DNA of 14,330 nt from Paraglaciecola arctica (GTDB lineage Bacteria > Pseudomonadota > Gammaproteobacteria > Enterobacterales > Alteromonadaceae): the NCBI GenBank assembly GCA_003232445.1, contig QIJM01000384.1, forward strand, positions 1 to 14,330, written 5' to 3'. Shown here one piece after another: positions 1-6,888 of the stretch. Numbering within the stretch: position 1 is the first letter of the stretch; the number at the start of each line of letters is the position of its first letter. The translations under genes were made by a program, and so were the position numbers. The notes beneath the pieces were generated by a model, which was given only the letters and a program-made list of their open reading frames with translations, ran no database searches and was not told the DNA's origin.

Positions 1-82
1 CGCTAGCAAACAAAAACAACAAACGCTGCGGATCGGGTTGTTCGTTTGCCATAGATAATAAATCGCTGAACATAGAAATCAT
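1..82 (-). CDS. N-terminus of a small conserved protein of unknown function (partial)
   Basis: The minus strand is open from an ATG at 82 to the window edge and gives 27 residues beginning MISMFSDLLSMANEQPDPQR and continuing LLFLFAS. The pattern (short helix, Q-P-[DE]-P-Q-R-L-L-F-[LV]-F-A) resembles the start of a small proteobacterial protein family that databases often mislabel as ribonucleotide reductase subunit alpha; its function is not known to me. An internal ATG at 73 is an alternative start, and no strong Shine-Dalgarno precedes either. The gene diverges from the vapBC pair. Recognition rests on a short stretch from memory, so only the open frame and the motif are certain. Confidence 0.5.
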   Translation of the reverse strand, partial: MISMFSDLLSMANEQPDPQRLLFLFAS

Positions 83-151
83 GATGGGTAACCGTTGTTA
101 GTGTGATGCCGTTAAAAATACTTGATTTCACATATCGTTACTATGACATTG

Positions 152-184
152 AATAGGTATGTGTTTACCTCTAAATAGGTATGT
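152..184. repeat. 11-bp direct repeat, 22-bp period
   Basis: AATAGGTATGT occurs at 152-162 and again at 174-184. The 22-bp start-to-start distance is close to two helical turns, so both copies face the same side of the DNA. An AGGTA/TACCT inverted pair lies within the first unit and the spacer. The site is between the divergent gene at 1-82 and vapB and could bind a regulator of either. No specific protein can be named. Confidence 0.45.
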
Positions 185-236
185 CTCTCGGCATTTATTC
201 TCAATAATTGGGTTATTTGTATAGTGCATATTAAGG

Positions 237-256
237 AAATGATAACGACATCATTT
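237..256. promoter_or_regulatory. 7-bp inverted repeat upstream of vapB
   Basis: AAATGAT (237-243), the loop aacgac and ATCATTT (250-256) form a perfect 7-bp inverted repeat about 20 bp upstream of the candidate vapB -35. VapBC complexes normally repress their own promoter by binding inverted repeats near it, so this is a candidate operator. Placement upstream of the -35 rather than across the -10 weakens the assignment. Confidence 0.3.
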
Positions 257-277
257 ATCACAGTAGTTGTTTTATTA

Positions 278-305
278 CTGACAAAATTTTTCTAAATAGT
301 ACTAT
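278..305 (+). promoter_or_regulatory. Candidate vapBC promoter
   Basis: CTGACA (278-283, five of six matches to the -35 consensus), a 16-bp spacer and TACTAT (300-305, four of six at -10) form a plausible sigma-70 promoter. It would give a leader of roughly 45 nt before the vapB ATG. Pattern match only. Confidence 0.4.
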
Positions 306-358
306 CCCGCAAGCATCAAAGTTGATACGATTTAGCATCTAATGAGATGAGGTGATTT

Positions 359-553
359 ATGAGAACGACTGTAACTATAGATGATGAGTTGTTTAATCAG
401 GCGTTACAACTATGTGACCCCGGTATGGAGAAATCTGAAATATTTCGTGAGGCAATGAGAACCTTTGTTCGCATCCAGTCTGCCAAACGATTGGCATCAT
501 TAGGTGGCACTGCGCCTACAATGACAGATATTCCACGCAGACAAGAGACTTAG
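359..553 (+). CDS. vapB: VapB-type antitoxin (ribbon-helix-helix)
   Basis: This 64-residue protein is the antitoxin half of a type II toxin-antitoxin pair. It opens with MRTTVTIDDELFNQAL, the beta-strand plus helix of a ribbon-helix-helix DNA-binding fold of the short VapB family (DUF2191-like). Its C-terminal tail (SLGGTAPTMTDIPRRQ) matches the family's [AL]xLGGTxPxxxxxPRR signature, which wraps the toxin active site. A strong Shine-Dalgarno GAGGTGA at 349-355 fixes the ATG at 359. The toxin gene starts five bases after the stop. By family knowledge, VapB neutralises VapC and represses the operon through VapB-VapC complexes. The class is clear; VapB subfamily naming is by resemblance. Confidence 0.85.
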   Translation: MRTTVTIDDELFNQALQLCDPGMEKSEIFREAMRTFVRIQSAKRLASLGGTAPTMTDIPRRQET

Positions 554-558
554 TAAAA

Positions 559-921
559 GTGGTTTTGGTTGATACATCTGTTTGGGTAAGTCACTTTAAA
601 AATGAGCAATCACAACTTGTAAATTTACTTCTGCAAGATGCCGTTTATATCCACCCATTGATTATTGCAGAAATTACTTGTGGCACACCTCCTTCGCCTC
701 GTTCAAAAACGCTCTCTGATTTGGCTATCTTGAATCAAGCTAACATTGCAACACACAAAGAGGTAATGGCGTTTATCGAAGCACATAAGCTATATGGAAG
801 AGGCTGCGGATTTGTCGATCTTGCGTTATTGGCCTCTGCCATATTGACCGAAAGAGTTAAGCTCTGGACATTCGATAAACGACTAATTCTGCTTGCAAAA
901 GAGTTTGGTGTTTCGTTCTAA
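559..921 (+). CDS. vapC: VapC-type PIN-domain ribonuclease toxin
   Basis: This 120-residue PIN-domain protein carries the expected acidic residues: D5 (VLVDTSVW), E38 (IIAEITCG), D87 (GFVDLALLASA) and D106 (LWTFDKRL). These coordinate Mg2+ in VapC endoribonucleases, many of which cleave tRNA or rRNA. The full fold is present at the usual length, so the toxin looks intact. Translation appears to start at GTG 559, five bases after the vapB stop; no ATG is available before the VLVDTSVW motif. Tight coupling to vapB supports a functional pair. The 3' end overlaps a doubtful minus-strand ORF. The RNA target cannot be predicted here. Confidence 0.88.
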   Translation: MVLVDTSVWVSHFKNEQSQLVNLLLQDAVYIHPLIIAEITCGTPPSPRSKTLSDLAILNQANIATHKEVMAFIEAHKLYGRGCGFVDLALLASAILTERVKLWTFDKRLILLAKEFGVSF

Positions 922-1117
922 AAAGACTGATATGGATATTTAATTCTGCATCATCGTGGCATACATAAACTGGTTTTACACTGCTTGACGTTGGTAAACC
1001 GAGGCCACCTAAAATGTTCCGCAGGGTAGATTTGACCACTAGTTTGCAGTGGTTAATTACTACAACATCTTGATGCAGATCAAAATACACTTGGGTATCT
1101 GCGTTATTGGATGACAT
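857..1117 (-). CDS. Unrecognised ORF behind the receiver fragment, possibly histidine-kinase debris
   Basis: This 86-codon frame begins at ATG 1117, overlapping the last codons of the receiver ORF (stop at 1104-1106), with a weak AGAG-like ribosome site. Only about the first 65 codons lie outside vapC. The segment INHCKLVVKSTLRNIL followed by PVYVCHDDAELNIHI loosely resembles the N-box helix and next beta strand of a HATPase_c domain, but the catalytic Asn and the G boxes are not evident. Given the receiver next to it, remnant two-component material is possible. It may equally be a chance frame. The portion overlapping vapC is almost certainly not real coding. Confidence 0.22.
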   Translation of the reverse strand: MSSNNADTQVYFDLHQDVVVINHCKLVVKSTLRNILGGLGLPTSSSVKPVYVCHDDAELNIHISLFRTKHQTLLQAELVVYRMSRA

Positions 1118-1385
1118 TCAACACTCTTTCAATTAGAGTCTTTTCTATAAAAGGTTTTTCAATAAAATCAATGGCTTTGGCTTGCATTGCGCGAACCGCT
1201 TCAGACACATCGCTGTCTGTTGACAAAACTATTGTGGGTAACCTAATACCTAGGTTATTAATATGTTCGAGTAACTCAATACCGTCCATATTGGGTAAAT
1301 TTACTTCAACTATTAGACAAGCGGCTCTGCTTCTTAATTTGGTCTTAAGAAAATCTTCTGCTGACTCAAACACTTCCACGATCAC
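1104..1385 (-). pseudogene. Truncated FixJ-like response-regulator receiver domain
   Basis: The frame reads VFESAEDFL, CLIVEVNLPNMDGIELL, LPTIVLSTDSDVSEAVRAMQ and AIDFIEKPF, the order of motifs in FixJ-type receiver domains. The switch Ser/Thr region and the conserved Lys of EKPF are kept. Two essentials are missing. First, the N-terminal Asp-Asp acidic pocket and about 20 residues are absent: the frame is open back only to a stop at 1449-1451 with no matching sequence. Second, the phosphoacceptor position is Glu (LIVEV) instead of Asp. No HTH output domain follows; the frame ends at ERVLNVIQ. The listed start is a GTG at 1385. This looks like a decayed regulator. A phospho-independent stand-alone domain is possible but less likely. 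Confidence 0.6.
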
Positions 1386-1442
1386 TTCATTAACATGCAG
1401 TTGTTTCGGATAGTGAGAGCAGTTATTGACGGTATATGATTT

Positions 1443-1488
1443 GTTAACTTAACGGTATAAAATTCATAGATATTTGGTTACGCGTAAC
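1443..1488. repeat. Two short palindromes in an AT-rich gap
   Basis: GTTAACTTAAC at 1443-1453 is symmetric except for its central base. GTTACGCGTAAC at 1477-1488 is a perfect 12-bp palindrome. They precede a hairpin (1489-1512) and another inverted repeat (1538-1560) upstream of the universal stress protein fragment. They may be operator sites for that gene or for the minus-strand receiver. No named regulator fits. Confidence 0.4.
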
Positions 1489-1512
1489 AAAAAGCTTTAA
1501 TCGTAGCTTTTT
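1489..1512. terminator. Weak hairpin with T-run, possible terminator
   Basis: AAAAAGCT (1489-1496), an 8-nt loop and AGCTTTTT (1505-1512) form a perfect 8-bp stem whose arms are an A-run and a T-run, so it could act in either direction. Only two GC pairs are present, making it a poor intrinsic terminator. No intact gene ends just upstream on either strand, so its role is unclear. Confidence 0.25.
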
Positions 1513-1537
1513 AAAACCCAATGTAAAATAAAAATTA

Positions 1538-1560
1538 GCGATTAAATAAATAATAATCGC
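1538..1560. promoter_or_regulatory. Inverted repeat in the leader of the usp fragment
   Basis: GCGATTA (1538-1544), nine A/T bases and TAATCGC (1554-1560) form a perfect 7-bp inverted repeat ending 24 bp before the usp ATG and 13 bp before its GGAG ribosome site. It could be an operator or a 5'-leader stem-loop. Seen directly; function inferred. Confidence 0.35.
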
Positions 1561-1584
1561 ACATCACTCTTTTGGAGCCGAAAC

Positions 1585-1767
1585 ATGAAAGATTATCAAC
1601 GTATACAGGTGGCTATTGATATTTACTCTGAATATGACCAAGTACTCAAAAGGGCTCTGAGTGTTGCCAAAACCGCGAGTCAACTGAGTGTAGTCTTTGT
1701 GACTTTGCCGACCACCTATTTTCAACCCTATATTAGTGTTGTGGGTGGTGATTACGTCTACTTTTGA
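1585..1767 (+). pseudogene. Universal stress protein, N-terminal fragment only
   Basis: The 60-residue product starts MKDYQRIQVAIDIYSEYDQV and continues through SVVFVTLPTTYFQPYISVVG. This is the first beta strand, helix and second strand of a UspA domain of the Shewanella/Alteromonas type. UspA domains normally run about 140 residues, so more than half is missing, including the ATP-binding G-x2-G-x9-G loop. The reading stops at TGA 1765-1767 and the convergent DUF2892 gene ends at 1773, leaving no room for the rest. A good Shine-Dalgarno (GGAG 1574-1577) shows the start was once used. The cut-off suggests a recombination junction near 1740-1770. I found no matching C-terminal piece elsewhere in the window. 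Confidence 0.72.
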
Positions 1768-1772
1768 AATGA

Positions 1773-1961
1773 CTAATCCTGCATGCCCATCTTCCTCATA
1801 ATAGTTATCATCAGGCACCAGTTTGTAAAAGCCGATTGGATTAAATTAACGGCAATAAACATCGTAAAAAACACCCAGTTAATATGCACAAAATAGGTCA
1901 GTGTCAACGACACTATAAGCATGATCCCAGCCACCAACCTTAACGCTTGATTAATATTCAT
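1773..1961 (-). CDS. DUF2892 small inner-membrane protein (YgaP membrane-domain-like)
   Basis: This 62-residue protein begins at ATG 1961, chosen because GAGGT lies five bases upstream; a longer GTG start at 1973 would consume that ribosome site. Two hydrophobic segments (about residues 7-23 and 29-46) and the tail AFTNWCLMITIMRKMGMQD match DUF2892, the domain fused to rhodanese in E. coli YgaP. The usual NWCP is NWCL here, a Pro-to-Leu change after the conserved Cys. It diverges from an ArsR regulator whose E. coli counterpart YgaV controls ygaP, and a separate rhodanese lies further along, so it probably takes part in persulfide handling at the membrane. Its exact activity is unknown. Confidence 0.82.
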   Translation of the reverse strand: MNINQALRLVAGIMLIVSLTLTYFVHINWVFFTMFIAVNLIQSAFTNWCLMITIMRKMGMQD

Positions 1962-1973
1962 TTTATACCTCAC

Positions 1974-2015
1974 TTAATATTAGTTAATTCTAATATTAGA
2001 CAAATCTAATATAAT
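1974..2015. promoter_or_regulatory. Three operator-like repeats at exact 16-bp spacing
   Basis: TTAATATTAG (1974-1983), CTAATATTAG (1990-1999, a perfect 10-bp palindrome) and CTAATATAAT (2006-2015) start exactly 16 bp apart. The first two also make a 9-bp inverted repeat, TAATATTAG/CTAATATTA, across a 6-bp spacer (1975-1998). They fill the space between the divergent DUF2892 and ArsR-family genes and overlap the candidate promoter of the latter, as expected for autoregulation. AT-rich dyads are typical of HlyU/BigR-type ArsR repressors. The repeats are certain; assignment to this regulator is inference. Confidence 0.7.
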
Positions 2016-2024
2016 GATTATAAT
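1997..2024 (+). promoter_or_regulatory. Candidate promoter of the ArsR-RND operon
   Basis: TAGACA (1997-2002, five of six to TTGACA), a 16-bp spacer and a perfect TATAAT (2019-2024) form a good sigma-70 promoter. The -35 and spacer lie inside operator repeats two and three, so repressor binding would block RNA polymerase. Transcription would begin near 2031. Confidence 0.6.
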
Positions 2025-2058
2025 AAAGCAAGTGTAAATTATATTGGAGTCAGCAAAC

Positions 2059-2358
2059 TTGGATTTAGATCAAATTAAAGCCAATGCTTCTGAGGCAGAA
2101 TCATTTCTGAAGATGTTAGCCAACAAAAACAGGTTAATGATTTTATGCAGCCTAATTGACAAAGAATGCTCGGTAAACGAGTTAAATCAGTCAGTACCTC
2201 TTACCCAGTCGGCACTTTCACAGCATTTAGCGGCACTGAGAAAAGCGGGATTGGTATCAACACGGCGTCAAGCGCAAACCATTTTTTACTCAGTGGCAGA
2301 TGTCAGAGTGAAGCAAATAATCGAGAAAATGTATGAATTTTTCTGTGTGACAGAATAG
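2059..2358 (+). CDS. ArsR-family regulator, HlyU/SqrR/BigR-like persulfide sensor
   Basis: This winged-helix repressor has an open frame from TTG 2044. GGAG at 2046-2049 is correctly placed for the in-frame TTG at 2059, giving a 99-residue protein starting MDLDQIKANASEAESF. No ATG is available. The recognition region TQSALSQHLAALRKAGLVSTRR and following FYSVAD are very close to Vibrio HlyU and BigR/SqrR. Cys30 (RLMILCSL) and Cys96 (EFFCVTE) fall at the two cysteines that form the sulfur bridge in SqrR, BigR and HlyU; Cys37 is extra. By family knowledge, persulfides or oxidants crosslink the pair and release DNA. Targets are probably the divergent DUF2892 gene and its own operon, through the repeats at 1974-2015. 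The RND gene follows after 9 bp. Confidence 0.87.
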   Translation: MDLDQIKANASEAESFLKMLANKNRLMILCSLIDKECSVNELNQSVPLTQSALSQHLAALRKAGLVSTRRQAQTIFYSVADVRVKQIIEKMYEFFCVTE

Positions 2359-2367
2359 TTGAATATT

Positions 2368-5300
2368 ATGAAACCACATCTAATAGATAATTTGGTTAGC
2401 TACTCCTTGAAAGGAGGATTTCCGCAATTTGTGTTTATTATTGCTTTGTTGTTAGGTGCTATTGCGCTGACCTACACACCACGTGAGGAAGAGCCGCAAA
2501 TAGTGGTGCCCATGATTGATGTATGGGTGGATGTGCCTAACCTTTCTGCTCGTCAGGTTGAGCGGCAAGTGACCGTGCCACTAGAAAAATTACTCAAACA
2601 AGTGCCCGGGGCATAGAACATATTTACTCTGCCTCCCACGACGGGACTTTGAGTGTCACATTGCGATTTTATGTAGGTGAAGACAGAGAAAATGCGTTAC
2701 TCAACACCTACAACAAACTCTATTCTAATCAAGACAAAATACCTGATGTTGTGGCTAATTGGATGGTTAAACCTATTGAAGTCGACGATGTTGCGATTTT
2801 GATGGTGGGGCTATATAGCACATCACCCGATCTATACTCAGATTATGAACTTCGTAGAATGGCACAAGAGATTTCTACTGTTATTCAAGGCATTCCCGAT
2901 ACCAGCGAGGTCAATGTCGTTGGGGGACGTTCAAGGTCGATACAAGTGTTGCTTGATTTACAGGCGCTTGCTGCCCGCCAAACCAGTGTTATGAACGTGG
3001 TGGATGCGCTGGCATTATCAAACCAACTCATCAGGCATGGCGAATTGTCACTGGGCCAAAATACCCTGGTAATTGAGTCTGGTGATGTCATCCGTGATTT
3101 GCAGGCACTAAATGATATTGTGGTCAACGTTATCAATGGAAAAATGGTCATGCTCAAAGACGTTGCCGAAATACGAGATGGTCCCTCTGAACCTATAAGT
3201 TATCAGTGGTTAGAATTTGCAAGCGCTGCAAATACTTCTCTACAAGACAAGTATCCTATGGTGACTATTAGTGTGGCCAAACAAAAGGGCAGTAATGCTG
3301 TCACAGTGGCAAACGATGTGCTGGCTAAAATGGCAGAACTACAAACACAATTACTTCCAGCTGAAGTTCACTACGAATACCTAAGAAATCACGGCCAAAC
3401 GGCGAATGAAAAAGTCAATGATCTGACCTCAAGCTTGGCTTTTGCGGTGTTTACCGTAGTGGTGTTTATTGGTGTGTTTTTAGGCTGGCGTCAAGCAATT
3501 GTGGTGGCCTTAGCGGTGCCTGTTTGTTATGGATTGACCTTGATGTTGGACTTGGCTTTTGGCTACACCATCAACAGAGTCACTCTGTTTGCGTTAATTC
3601 TTTCACTTGGGTTACTGGTCGATGATCCGATTACCGGGATTGACAATATTACCCGCTTTATGGGTAATAAAAATACCAACAAGAACGCCAATATCACTGC
3701 TGCGATGTCTGAGATACGCCCGGCATTAATTATGTCTACGGTCACTATTATACTGGCATTTCTGCCCTTAGCTTTTATCACCGGCATGATGGGGCCTTAT
3801 ATGGCACCCATGGCGTTCAATGTGCCTGTTAGTGTAGTGATATCGACCTTTGTGGCATTCACTATCACGCCTTGGTTAGCCGCACGGTTTTTAAAACCTT
3901 CAGCACAAGCAGTAAATGAAAACACCCAAGGCATATACTCACGTTTGTTGGATCCTCTTATCGCCAAAAAAGGGCGAGCTAAATTAGGCTTATGGGTGGT
4001 ACTAGTTTTATTCATTGTTTCTTGTACTTTGCCTTTGATGCGCAGTGTGCCACTTAAACTACTGCCATTTGATAACAAAAATGAGATACAGGTGTTAATC
4101 GACATGCCAGAAGGAACATCATTGGAGAATACTGCTGCAAAAGTGGAAGATGTTATTCAGTTAGTTAAGTTATTACCAGAAGCCAAGGCAATCGCGAGTT
4201 ACATTGGTCAGCCTTCACCGATGGATTTCAATAGCATGGTTCGGCAATATTATCTGCGCCAAGCGCCTAATTTCGCTGAATTAAGGATCACCTTGCTGGA
4301 TAAGGCCCTTCGTCAACATCAATCTCACAGTGTTGTTTTGCGCCTTAGAGAGCTGCTCGCACCACTACAACAAGATAATTTGTCACTAAAAGTGGTTGAA
4401 GTACCTCCAGGTCCACCAGTGCTGAGTACCCTAGTGGCTGAAATCTATGCACAACCTTTTGTCAGTCCTCAAGTACATCAATCTGCGGCGCTTGGCCTGA
4501 TGGCTCGTCTCAAATCTGAAGCACATGTGGTCGAAGTAGATTCTAGTATTAACAGTGAACAGCTAATCTGGCGTTTTGTCACCGACAAACAAAAAGCGGC
4601 GCTGTCAGGCATTTCCACTATCGATATTAATAATGCTTTGGCGGTCGCTGTTACGTCTAAAAAAGCGGGAACTTATCAGGTTGAAAACGACGCATCGCCC
4701 GTGCCTATAGAGGTAAAGGTAGCCTATGAAAATAGACACTCATTGACCGACATTCTATCACTGCAAGTCTTGGGGCAAAGTGGTATTGCGCAACAAGGCA
4801 ATAGTCTTGGTTTAGAAGCATCACCGCAGTCACTGGTGAGTCTAGCGGAGTTGGGGCAGTGGCAACAAATCAAAGTGTCACAGCCTATTTTACATAAAGA
4901 TCTTGTTCCGGTGATCTATGTGACTGCAGAGCTGTCTGGTCGCACACCAGCAGAAGTTATTGCAGATCTTAACGCCGACTTTAACAAAGGTGGAACTAGC
5001 CAATCAGTGGCGCCAAATGATTGGCAAAATAGAACCTATTTACAATCTGGCGGGGGTGACTCATGGAAATTACCCGAGGGCACTTCTTATTCATTTTCGG
5101 GGGAAGGGGAGTGGAAAATTACCTTGGATGTATTCAGAGATATGGGCATTGCGTTTGCGTTTGCTTTGCTAGCCATTTTTTTCTTGTTGAAATTACAAAC
5201 CTCAAGCTCGGCGTTAGCGTTAATTATTATGTCGGCAATCCCATTAACTATCATAGGTATCATGCCGGGTTTTTGGCTTTTGAATCAATTTGGAGAACGA

Positions 5301-5678
5301 GACATTGCTGGCGCACCAGACCCAATATTATTCACCGCCACCGCGATGATCGGCATGATTGCGCTTGCAGGTATTGTGGTCAGAAATTCGCTAATTTTAG
5401 TTGGATTTATCACTTTAGCCAGAACCAAGGGCATGAATATCAAACAAGCATTATTAGCCGCAGGAACGGTGCGCATGAGGCCCGTTTTGCTTACTGCGGG
5501 TACCACCATGTTAGGAAATTTAGTGATTACCCTAGATCCTGTTTTTAGTGGTCTAGCCCTAGCGATTATTTTTGGTATCGTTGCTTCCACGCTTTTTTCA
5601 CTGTTTGTGGTGCCTATGGTGTATTTCCTTGTATTTGAAGACCAGCCAATGACAACGTTAGAGGGACAAAACATATGA
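2368..5678 (+). pseudogene. RND efflux permease with a frameshift near codon 81
   Basis: The intact gene would encode about 1,102 residues, the size of an AcrB-type (HAE) resistance-nodulation-division permease. The first frame from ATG 2368 gives TM1 (FVFIIALLLGAIAL) and the porter-domain start, then hits TAG at 2614-2616 after KQVPGA. The rest continues in the -1 frame as EHIYSASHDG, where family members read PG[VI]EHIYS. Reverting GGGG (2608-2611) to GG restores V-P-G-I-E-H exactly. The downstream part is otherwise full length: the TM4 proton-relay Asp pair (LLVDDPITGIDN, codons 3621-3626), the TM10-11 region (GIVVRNSLILVGF) and the final helices. The stop overlaps the adaptor start. Either a recent inactivating mutation, a phase-variable tract or a sequence error. 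Substrate unknown; the context suggests reactive-sulfur stress. Confidence 0.85.
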
Positions 5679-6724
5679 ACATAAAAAAACTGCTTATCCC
5701 ATTATTCACTGTTACAGGGTTGTTGATAGTGGTTGCATGGATGGCGGGGGTATTCACTAAGAAAATTGCCCCCGACTTGTTAGAGCGTCACACTGATAAC
5801 GTGTTATCCAGTTACACAGTAAAGATAACGCCCAAGCCAATATTGGAATCGATACCTGCCGGTATCAAAGCGAGAGAAGCGACGTTGCTATCAAGCCAAA
5901 TTTTGGCTCGGATTGAGAATATTCACGTGAGAGGAGGGGACAACGTAGAAAAGGGACAGTTACTTGTCACGCTTGAAAGCGAAGGACTAAAAGCACAATT
6001 GGCACAAGCCATTTCCATGCAAGACGCAGCACAGGCTTTGTTAACAGAAGCCAAAGCCAATTTTGAACGAGCCCAAACCATCAAAGATAAAGGTTTAGTT
6101 TCACAAAGTGAGCTTGATAAAGCTGTGGCAACCTTTCGCCGTTACAAATCTGAAGTTGTCGTAGCCAAGCAACGTCAACAGGCCGCACAAATAGCCGTCG
6201 AATACAGCAAGATAAGTTCGCCATTTTCCGGTGTAGTGGTAGCAAGATCAGCTGAGCCGGGTGACATGGCAGCACCAGGGCAACTGCTGTTATCACTTTA
6301 TGATCCGTTGACCCTGCAAATTGAAGCTGATGTGCGTGAATCACTGGCTATGCAGCTTAAAATTGGTCGGAAAATCAGCATTAAAATAGATGCTATAAAT
6401 AAAATTTTTGATGCGGTAATTGTTGAAATCGTGCCCGCCGCCGACCCCAATGCAAGATCGTTTGTGGTCAAAGCAGGAATCGAATTCGATCCTAATCTAA
6501 GACCCGGTATGTTTGCCAGAATGTTAATAGAGGATGGAAGCAAAGATGTGTTGTTGGTGCCAGTAGAATATTTGCAAAGTTATGCTCAACTAGACATGGT
6601 TTGGCTATTAAATGAGGGTAATTTAAGCCGACGTTTTGTACGATTAGGTAAGTTATCGCTTAATCAGATAGAAATTATTTCAGGTCTTAACGCCGGTGAT
6701 GTGGTGGCTTTACCAGCCAACTGA
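5675..6724 (+). CDS. RND periplasmic adaptor (membrane fusion protein, HlyD/AcrA family)
   Basis: This 349-residue protein links an inner-membrane RND pump to an outer-membrane channel. Residues 5-26 form one hydrophobic anchor or uncleaved signal. Two lipoyl half-motifs (about 79-101, RIENIHVRGGDNVEKGQLL; about 181-208, SSPFSGVVVARSAEPGDM) flank an alpha-helical coiled-coil hairpin (about 104-178, rich in Ala, Gln, Lys and Glu). A beta-barrel follows, with the typical RPGMFARM turn at 276-283. Its ATG overlaps the permease TGA (ATGA), so translation should be coupled; the permease frameshift may therefore lower adaptor levels. No outer-membrane factor is encoded in the window, so a TolC-like protein from elsewhere would be needed. 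The frame itself is intact. Confidence 0.92.
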   Translation: MNIKKLLIPLFTVTGLLIVVAWMAGVFTKKIAPDLLERHTDNVLSSYTVKITPKPILESIPAGIKAREATLLSSQILARIENIHVRGGDNVEKGQLLVTLESEGLKAQLAQAISMQDAAQALLTEAKANFERAQTIKDKGLVSQSELDKAVATFRRYKSEVVVAKQRQQAAQIAVEYSKISSPFSGVVVARSAEPGDMAAPGQLLLSLYDPLTLQIEADVRESLAMQLKIGRKISIKIDAINKIFDAVIVEIVPAADPNARSFVVKAGIEFDPNLRPGMFARMLIEDGSKDVLLVPVEYLQSYAQLDMVWLLNEGNLSRRFVRLGKLSLNQIEIISGLNAGDVVALPAN

Positions 6725-6827
6725 CTGCACTATATGTTGACTCCGATCAATGTTTCTGTTTGGAATTGTTGTCTAATGAAGGTGTATTAGTGCATTGATT
6801 GTTGGCTTAGACATGAAACAACTATTT

Positions 6828-6856
6828 TTGACTACTGCAATAAAAAAGCTTATATC
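6828..6856 (+). promoter_or_regulatory. Candidate promoter for the rhodanese gene
   Basis: TTGACT (6828-6833), a 17-bp spacer and TATATC (6851-6856, four of six) lie in the 164-bp gap after the adaptor gene. The gap is long enough for a separate promoter, unlike the tight spacing within the RND operon. No TAATATTAG-like repeat was seen here, so control by the cassette's regulator is not supported at this site. Confidence 0.35.
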
Positions 6857-6888
6857 CAATTGATTATATAAACATTCAGGAATTTATT

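Noticed and set aside
1111..1413. A 100-codon plus-strand frame opposite the receiver fragment
   Set aside because: The minus-strand translation shows clear receiver motifs while this frame is low-complexity Ser/Leu/Ile without recognisable features.
1974..2015. Possible miniature CRISPR array
   Set aside because: Repeats are about 10 bp with 6-bp spacers, far too short, and lie in a promoter region; an operator explains them better.
2606..2618. Programmed -1 ribosomal frameshift in the permease gene
   Set aside because: The net shift is compatible with -1, but no slippery heptamer of the X XXY YYZ form is in the right register, and the product would carry an extra Gly against the family. 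An inserted GG fits better.
5063..5548. A 161-codon open frame on the plus strand inside the RND permease gene
   Set aside because: It overlaps the well-supported permease frame, its translation lacks any domain pattern, and it is best seen as a shadow frame.
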